Origin: Candidatus Woesearchaeota archaeon | Lineage (GTDB): Archaea; Nanobdellota; Nanobdellia; Woesearchaeales; UBA10216 | Reading direction: 5' to 3' | Length of the DNA stretch: 16,190 nt | Assembly: GCA_016180145.1 (NCBI GenBank) | Contig: JACPBT010000004.1 | Coordinates: 1 to 16,190, forward strand | In this document: positions 7,311 to 13,600 of the stretch, one piece after another | Layout of the letters: every line of letters begins with the position of its first letter | Numbering within the stretch: the stretch's first letter is position 1 | Translations under genes and position numbers: made by a program | The notes under the pieces: generated by a model | What the model was told of the DNA's origin: nothing | Databases searched by the model: none | The model's input: only the letters and a program-made list of their open reading frames with translations

Positions 7311-7849
7311 TGGCAAATACAGTAACATTCTTTGCAGGAAAGAAAGGCGTTTCGCCGCTCATAGCAACAGTGCTGCTCATAGCATTTGCAGTGGCGCTCG
7401 GAGCAGTCATAATGAACTGGGGCAGAGGCTTTGTCCAGGAAAGGACGGCAGATGTTGACAAGACAACAAAAATAGAAACAGGCTGCGCCCTTGACGTCAA
7501 CCTGAAAGTAAGCCAAATCAGCGGAACCCCGCAGCTATGCTACGGAGGAGGCGGAGCGGCAGGATATATTGAATTCACGCTTGACAACCAGGGCAAGAAA
7601 GACATAAAAGAGCTTGGGCTCGTAATAGGCGGGCAGAACGGCGTATACCAGAACTCAAGCCTCAACGGCACAAGCATGATAGCAGGCGGGGCAGTCTACA
7701 GGAACATAACATACGACTACACAAGCTACGGAAACATAAAATACATACGCTTCATACCAAAGATAGACATCAGCGGGGTTACAACACCATGCTCAGGCTC
7801 AGCCCTACAGAAGGACACTTCTGAGATACGCAACTGCTCTGCAACATAA
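7310..7849 (+). CDS. Type IV pilin-like protein (archaellin/pilin N-terminal domain)
   Basis: The clearest pilin in the window, 179 residues. Its leader MANTVTFFAGKKG is followed by VSPLIATVLLIAFAVALGAV and then MNWGRGF, very close to the archaellin/type IV pilin N-terminal domain found across archaea. Prepilin peptidase cleavage is expected after Gly13. The exposed part is beta-rich with a glycine patch (YGGGGAAGY), an LDNQGKKDIKELGL strand pair, Asn sequons (NSS, NGT, NIT, NCS) and four cysteines at 59, 77, 161 and 176. The ATG overlaps the previous stop by one base, and GGAAGGA lies just upstream. Spacing and cysteines resemble the product at 6523-6981, suggesting paralogs. Role: structural or minor pilin exported through the archaeal type IV system, whose motor genes are not in the window. 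Confidence 0.88.
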   Translation: MANTVTFFAGKKGVSPLIATVLLIAFAVALGAVIMNWGRGFVQERTADVDKTTKIETGCALDVNLKVSQISGTPQLCYGGGGAAGYIEFTLDNQGKKDIKELGLVIGGQNGVYQNSSLNGTSMIAGGAVYRNITYDYTSYGNIKYIRFIPKIDISGVTTPCSGSALQKDTSEIRNCSAT

Positions 7850-7859
7850 AAAAACAAAA

Positions 7860-8285
7860 ATGACAAGCAAGACCGCAACCAAGGCAATAGCAGTGTTTTT
7901 CCTGCTTTTTGGAATAGCGCTTGCGGCATTCATAGTCATGCAGGGAACAAACTACTACAAAGGCTCAAAAAGCCTTGTCACAAACACAGCAGAGCCAAGC
8001 GTCAACTGCATCAAATTCTTCTACGAAATAAGCGACATGAGCTACAGCGAAGGCGAGCTGAGCTTCAGGCTCAACAATCTCGGCTACAGTGAAGACATAA
8101 AAAACATAACAGTCACTGCTGGAGAGGCAAAAAGCTACCAGCTATCACTTCCAAAAGGCACTGCACAACAGGTTAAAGTGCCGGCAACACTCAGCGGAAA
8201 AGCAACCTTTGACTTCTACCCAGAAGACTGCTCAATATACAAGACAACCTGCTCGCCTGAAACAGGACAGTGCAAGCTCCAGTGA
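7860..8285 (+). CDS. Single-helix exported protein, probable pilin-like paralog
   Basis: The 141-residue product begins MTSKTATKA followed by IAVFFLLFGIALAAFIVMQG (10-29). This is either a simple membrane anchor or a divergent class III leader cut after Ala9. The outside part has a Cys at 50 and a C-terminal trio at 124, 131 and 138 (EDCSIYKTTC, then GQCKLQ). Between them, LSFRLNNLGYSEDIKNITVTAG resembles the beta pair LDNQGKKDIKELGL of the pilin just upstream. One Cys after the helix and more at the end matches the products at 6523 and 7310, so I take it as a third member of the set. It starts 10 bp after the previous stop, in A-rich DNA with no visible ribosome-binding site. Pilin call is moderate; exported call is firm. 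Confidence 0.65.
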   Translation: MTSKTATKAIAVFFLLFGIALAAFIVMQGTNYYKGSKSLVTNTAEPSVNCIKFFYEISDMSYSEGELSFRLNNLGYSEDIKNITVTAGEAKSYQLSLPKGTAQQVKVPATLSGKATFDFYPEDCSIYKTTCSPETGQCKLQ

Positions 8286-8291
8286 GGGCTC

Positions 8292-9011
8292 ATGGCACGC
8301 TCTATAAAGCAGAGAAAAGGCGCAATCTGGGTATCCGCAGTCATATACGTAATGATAGCAGTCGTAGTGCTGGCAATAGTCCTTGAGGGAGGGCTGCCCC
8401 TAATTAAAGGGCTGAACGAAAAAAACGCATTCACAAAAGTCCAGAACCTCCTCGTATCCCTTGACAAGCAGATACAGCAGATAGCGTCAGAAGGGCAGGG
8501 AAGCCAGCGCGTCATCCCGCTTGAAATAACAGACGGCGAACTCAAAATAGAAGACCAGAAACTCAGATGGAAGCTTGAAACCGAAAGCAAGCTGATAGAG
8601 CCAAACACCAGAGTAGAACAGGGAAACCTCGTCATAGCAACAGGCGTGGACGTCACAGCAACCACAGAAGGAAACTTCTTCATAATTGAAAACTCAAGAA
8701 TAAAAGCAAATTTTTCAAAAATAGGAACATCTGACAACTATTCTGCAATAAACACCTCAGGAATAATAAACAGCATATACTACAAGGACAGCTCAGCAAC
8801 AACAAACGGAACATTCACATTCTTCATAAACGACAGCTCATCAATAACAGGAAATGGCTATACAAAGCTTGAGCAGACAGGCTCAGGGCTTACAAGCGCA
8901 TCATTAAAAGCGCACATAAACAACTCAAACATGGAATACAACCTGCTCCTGACACTTGACAGCAAGGCAGACTTCCTACAGGTGGCAGTAAGAAACTTCC
9001 AGAAAAAATAA
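8292..9011 (+). CDS. Type IV pilin-like protein, cysteine-free
   Basis: The 239-residue product begins MARSIKQRKG followed by AIWVSAVIYVMIAVVVLAIVL, a class III leader with probable cleavage after Gly10. Next is an amphipathic helix (about 43-66, EKNAFTKVQNLLVSLDKQIQ), as in the continuous alpha-1 helix of pilins. A beta-rich domain with several Asn sequons (NFS, NYS, NTS, NGT, NDS, NNS) follows. Unlike the three Cys-bearing proteins upstream it has no cysteine, so it is a different subunit type. I recall RKGAIWVS-type leaders from DPANN archaea but did not check. It starts 6 bp after the previous stop with GAGGG close upstream, and is last in the run; an 85-bp gap with a new promoter follows. 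Role inferred: minor or major pilin of the same appendage. Confidence 0.75.
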   Translation: MARSIKQRKGAIWVSAVIYVMIAVVVLAIVLEGGLPLIKGLNEKNAFTKVQNLLVSLDKQIQQIASEGQGSQRVIPLEITDGELKIEDQKLRWKLETESKLIEPNTRVEQGNLVIATGVDVTATTEGNFFIIENSRIKANFSKIGTSDNYSAINTSGIINSIYYKDSSATTNGTFTFFINDSSSITGNGYTKLEQTGSGLTSASLKAHINNSNMEYNLLLTLDSKADFLQVAVRNFQKK

Positions 9012-9029
9012 TACGGATAGAGACACATG

Positions 9030-9067
9030 CAGGCTTAACCTGAAAAGACAAAATGAAACTTTATAAA
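9030..9067 (+). promoter_or_regulatory. TATA promoter of the three-HTH regulator, with an imperfect dyad
   Basis: TTTATAAA at 9060-9067, preceded by AATGAAAC (a BRE-like stretch), is a strong archaeal TATA box centred about 33 nt before the ATG at 9097. This predicts a very short leader. An imperfect dyad CAGGCTTAACCTG (9030-9042) just upstream could bind a regulator, possibly the gene product itself; that part is inference. Confidence 0.6.
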
Positions 9068-9096
9068 CGCAAGGCTATTTCTTAGCTTGATACACG

Positions 9097-10632
9097 ATGC
9101 AGAATAGCGAGTCAGGCATTGAGGCTTCGGTTAATTCAAGTTGGGCAGATTATGCTGCCGGCAGAGGCGGCAGATTGCTGACTCCCTTTGAAGTTGCCGA
9201 AATTCTCAGAACAGGACTTGATTATGTCATGAATGCAATAAAGCATGGTAAACTGCCTCTTGCTATTCAGGAGGCAAGTGGCAGGTATTTAATCAGTGAG
9301 TCTGACCTTGAGACTCTTGCTAATGCTCCAAAAATCAGCGAGAATGGCATCAAGGCTCAGGATGTAAAGAACACAAGGCAGGTCCATAGCGGACTGGCTG
9401 AGTTTGCGGCTGAATATGAGCTTTCAGCACAGCAATTAAGCAATTATTACCACTGGCTTGTTCAGGCTGGCATCAGGCCTGCTCATCGCCATAAGCGCAG
9501 GATGAGTTACGATGCTGTTGACAATCTTCTATTCGCCAACTTCAAAGCGCTAAGGAAAGCAGGCATGCCTGTCATGGATGCACTGGCTGAATCTGTCGGG
9601 AATGTTCTTGGCGAAACGTATCAGCAGCGTTTGGTTGAGTGGTATACAAATTATGAAAATAAAAACCGGAATCAAAGAGGTTACAAAAAGCGTTTAATAA
9701 TCGCTGAAAAAAGGCTTTCAGCAGCCGACAATATAGATGGAGAGGTCGGGCATCTCGCGCTTAAAACGCAGATGCTTCTGCTTGGCTCGGATAACGAGCG
9801 CGTAGCGTCCGCAGTAAGGGAATCGTTGCTTGAGCATCTTGTGGATGACAGGCTCAAAATGGAAAACAACGAGATGAATAGTTATCCTCTTAATCTTTAC
9901 CTCGCCCTTAATGGCGCAAAGTGGTGGCAAAATCGGAAAAGAGCTTATGGCTCGGAAAGACTGAGCGATGAAATAAGGCAGGCTGTTGCCATTGCAACTT
10001 CAGCAGCTGTAAAGGCAGGCATGAAGAGGACTGCTGTTGAGGAAAGCTTTGAGGCTTACGAACAGAAAGTTTACAGGCATGTTTCTGAGTTTTGGAACAT
10101 GGTTGCTGATGCAGTAAGGCAGCCTCTTGGCACTGCATTTGAACGCGCCATAGAGGAGCATGGCGCTTTCAGTGAGCCATGGCCGAGAGACAGCAACAGC
10201 GGCAGGACTCATGGCAATAATACAAAAGCGCTGGCAGTTGCCGGCGCCCGTTATGACGGCGGAAAGCAGACGCTTGAGGAGATTGACAGATATCTTGGGG
10301 TTACCAAAGAACGTGTCAGGCAGTTTGAAAATAAGGGGCTTGCGCTCATCAGAGGCATAAGCGATGCCAGCCCTCTTGGCTGCAATGTTTTATACAGCTG
10401 CATGCAGCACTTTGGAAAGGCTTACGGCATTGAAGAATACATAAATGCGGAATTAAGCAATCTTTTGCTTTTCAATGCAGCAGCCAGCAGCGGGAAAATA
10501 ATCTTCGCCCCAGAAAAAAAGCGTGCTGTAACCTCTTACGCTGCCCCACGCAGGCATTATGTTCCGAATACTTCTCCCCGTGCATTACGGCAGACTATAA
10601 AAGCGTTAAAAAACCTGCAACCAGTTGCATAA
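9097..10632 (+). CDS. Putative transcription regulator with three HTH modules, the last sigma-70 region 4-like
   Basis: The 511-residue product has no signal peptide or membrane segment. Residues 27-75 (LLTPFEVAEILRTG, HGKLPLAIQ, GRYLISESDLETL) follow the excisionase/MerR-type HTH pattern. Residues 103-147 look like a second such module (FAAEYELSAQQLSNYYHWL, RRMSYDAVDNLL). A long, mostly helical middle with no recognised domain runs to about 370. Residues 376-420 align end to end with bacterial sigma-70 region 4: ALAVAGARYDGG, then QTLEEIDRYLGVTKERVRQF, then ENKGLALIRG. Archaea transcribe with TBP/TFB rather than sigma factors, so a DNA-binding regulator using this fold is likelier than a true sigma factor; region 2 was not seen. 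It has its own TATA promoter and converges on the protease gene with a 61-bp gap. DNA binding is likely; targets unknown. Confidence 0.7.
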   Translation: MQNSESGIEASVNSSWADYAAGRGGRLLTPFEVAEILRTGLDYVMNAIKHGKLPLAIQEASGRYLISESDLETLANAPKISENGIKAQDVKNTRQVHSGLAEFAAEYELSAQQLSNYYHWLVQAGIRPAHRHKRRMSYDAVDNLLFANFKALRKAGMPVMDALAESVGNVLGETYQQRLVEWYTNYENKNRNQRGYKKRLIIAEKRLSAADNIDGEVGHLALKTQMLLLGSDNERVASAVRESLLEHLVDDRLKMENNEMNSYPLNLYLALNGAKWWQNRKRAYGSERLSDEIRQAVAIATSAAVKAGMKRTAVEESFEAYEQKVYRHVSEFWNMVADAVRQPLGTAFERAIEEHGAFSEPWPRDSNSGRTHGNNTKALAVAGARYDGGKQTLEEIDRYLGVTKERVRQFENKGLALIRGISDASPLGCNVLYSCMQHFGKAYGIEEYINAELSNLLLFNAAASSGKIIFAPEKKRAVTSYAAPRRHYVPNTSPRALRQTIKALKNLQPVA

Positions 10633-10693
10633 ACAACAGCGAAACCGAAATTCCCCGCAGCTTGCTGTCACCGGGATAGCATCGGGCATAGCT
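10633..10693. other. Convergent intergenic gap, nothing recognised
   Basis: The 61 bp between the stop of the three-HTH regulator gene and the stop of the protease gene contain no clear hairpin and no T-run that would mark a terminator on either strand. Confidence 0.5.
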
Positions 10694-13600
10694 TTACCTG
10701 TCCAGCTTTGGATTTGGCAGCGTCCACGGCCACCCAGGCAAATCGCCTTCAGCAATGGTGAAGTTTACCTCTTCAGAGTCTGAAAGCAGCCCGTCTGACA
10801 CTGCAAAGAGCGAAGTGTAGAATGCCTTTTCCGGAACAATCGGTATTTTCCAAAAGAAAGTTCCTGACTGACTGGTGAAGATAGCACCATCAGGAAGCCC
10901 TGAAGCTAAGTAGGCAAGCTCATCCGCCTCGTTGTCGGATGCAGACACCCTGAAAGACAGCATGCCGCCCAAGCCGCCACGTATCTCAACTGTTTTATTG
11001 CCTATTGGCTGAAGCATCGGGGCAGTATTGCATACCCGATTCTCATCACTCTGGCCGTTGCAGTCATTATCCAGTCCATCGCATGTTTTCTCAATTATTT
11101 CGTAGTTCCTGCCATAGTCTTCAGCAGAGCATCCGAGCCACAGTCCGCTTGTGCATGTTTCGGTAGCAAGGCTGCATACTCCAGAAGTAAGCGGACAGGA
11201 ACGCACCTCGCCGCTCTTACATTCCATAGTGTCCTCAACCCTTAAGATAATGCTTTGCGCAGTCTCTGCCATGCCGTCGCTTGCAATGACGCTTACAAGG
11301 TAGTCGCCGCTGCTGTCATAATCTGAATCAAAAGTGAACTCAGCCCCTTCAGCAGCATCGGTTGAGTTGACAAGCCACCAGTATTCCAGCTTGTCGCCGT
11401 CTGCATCGCTGCCTTCTGCTGTGAACTTCCTTACTGAGCCTTCACCCATGCTGATTACAGAGCCGGGCTGCAGTTCTTTAATACTATACAATTTGACGAC
11501 TGGCGCACGGTTTGTGTTAAGGACAGTCACGTTAAACAGCCTGCGGTGCACAAGACCTTCAAACGGCGAAATGTAATACTCAAGCATGTCAATCCTGAAA
11601 ACATACATGCCCTCATCATCAAAATCCGGCGTCCACCTGAAAACACCTGTTTCCGGCTCAAATGATGCATGATAGTATCCCGGGCCATAATACTTTTGCG
11701 GTGTTTCGCGCATGCCCATAAGGACTTCAAGCTCAAGCTTATCCTCATCAGAGTCATATGCTTCTATCTTAAATTCAAGAGACTCGTTCTCTGAAATCGT
11801 CAGGTTCTCAAAATCGTTCTTAAAAACAGCAGGCCTGTTTAAATTCTCAACAACAATATTAAGAATTTCAGATACCTCACCGGTTCCGTCGCTTGCGGTG
11901 AGATTAACCGAATAGCTGCCTGCATCTTTGTAGGTAGTTTCCCACTCAAATTTTTTAACAACTGATTTTTCTTCTGAATGGCATGCGCCAAAGCAGCCAG
12001 CGCAGCCCTCAGGAACAATGCAGGCAGAGCCTTCAGCACAGGAAAGCACACCGCCGCACTCCTCAACAGGAACCTCAACAAACCTGCTGTCATTCACACT
12101 TAAAAACACTTCGCCATCCGCATCAAAAGCCTCAGCCCTGATTAAAACCTTTTCGGTCTCATTTACATGGGCTGTTACATCAATGCCAAGAATTTCAGGC
12201 ATTGTATTAAAGAGAAGCCAGCCGATAGTGCTGCCCACAAGCTTTTTCCGCTCAGCATCAGGCAGTGCGTTAATTGAAAACGCGTAATAGGCGTATTTCC
12301 TCCCGCCGGCCTTATTCGCAACTATGGCAGAAGAGCCGTCACTCCACTCTGCAACAGAAAAGCCATCACTTACTGATAAGCTGTCAGGATAAGGAGAGGA
12401 ATTGCCTACAAACAGGCTGCTTATCCCTGAAAGCACAGCATGCTCATTAAGCTTCAAGTTCTCACCTGCGCCGGCAACCCTGTCACCTGAAAACCCGGAA
12501 CCAAGCAAAAACCCAAGCAACCCCGCTTCTGAGAGTTCAGAAGCAAGGTCAGCCCCCTCAAACAAGACAGGAACAGAATAATTGCCCAGCGCAACCAAAT
12601 CATCATTGCCAAGAATACCGCCAGAATAATCACCAGCGCTCCAGACTATGGCGTCAAAAGAATTTGCAAACTCCACAGGCGGCGCAGAAAATTCATCAGA
12701 AAACTCTTCATCATTCAGATAATCAACAACGCAGTAGCCATCCCTCCTCAGAATGTCAACAAAAGAGCCTGCACTGCCCGGGTTCAAAGATATCCGCAAA
12801 GGCGCGGTATTATCCTCAACCACAAGCACTTTCTCCCTGCTGCAGATGAACAACTCATCCTCAAGAATGTTATTGGACTCATTGTATTCAGAAACAGAGC
12901 CATCAGCGTCAATCACAGCCTTAAACCTGTGAACACCCTTTGAAGAAGGCAGCAAAGCACCCACCTCTTTAACCTCGCCAGCACCAAAATCAAGCAGGGA
13001 AGAAAATGACTCCTTGCCATCAAGATAAAGACGCACAACAGCAGAAGCAGGCTTACCGCCCATGTTGGAAACAGGCAAATCAACAGCTATTGCCGCCTTT
13101 GAATTATCATAACTGTAAGAGAAGCTGCCAAGCAGCAAGTCAGCGGCTGACGGATAAACAGGCACTTTGAACACTATCAGGTTATTAACGTAATCCTGCT
13201 CCAAAAAGGCAAAGTCGCTATTGGCAAAAACGCCAACCAAGTGAACCCCAACACCCAAATCAGCCTCAAAACTGTAATTCATGCTGTTCCCGGAAGAGCC
13301 AACAAAAGAAGCAACAGAAGGAACACCATCAACCGTAACATTAACGGCAGGCACGCCATCAATCGGCGAGCTGCTTTCAATAACAACAGTTCCCTTAACC
13401 AAGCCCTCAAACTGCACCCCAAAATCAACCTGCTCGGGATTGATGTCAATGCCGGAATCCTGAAGAAGCCACTCAATCGCATTGGAAGCAAGCTTTTCAG
13501 AAGAACCGCCTAAGGCGTCAATGCTGAAAGGCAGGAAAAGCGACTTCTCATCCCTCCTATCATGAGCGACCATTGCAGAGCCGCCACTGCCCCACGCAGC

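Noticed and set aside
7310..7849. Calling this gene a true archaellin (flaB)
   Set aside because: The N-terminal domain fits both archaellins and type IV pilins, and no archaellum motor or fla accessory genes are present.
8216..8737. 173-codon minus-strand open frame over two pilin-like genes
   Set aside because: It overlaps two supported genes on the other strand, is of low complexity (Ser/Ile/Phe-rich), and has no promoter or family match.
9097..10632. Calling the protein a genuine sigma factor
   Set aside because: Only a region 4-like HTH is seen. No region 2 core-binding or promoter-melting segment is visible, and the context is archaeal.
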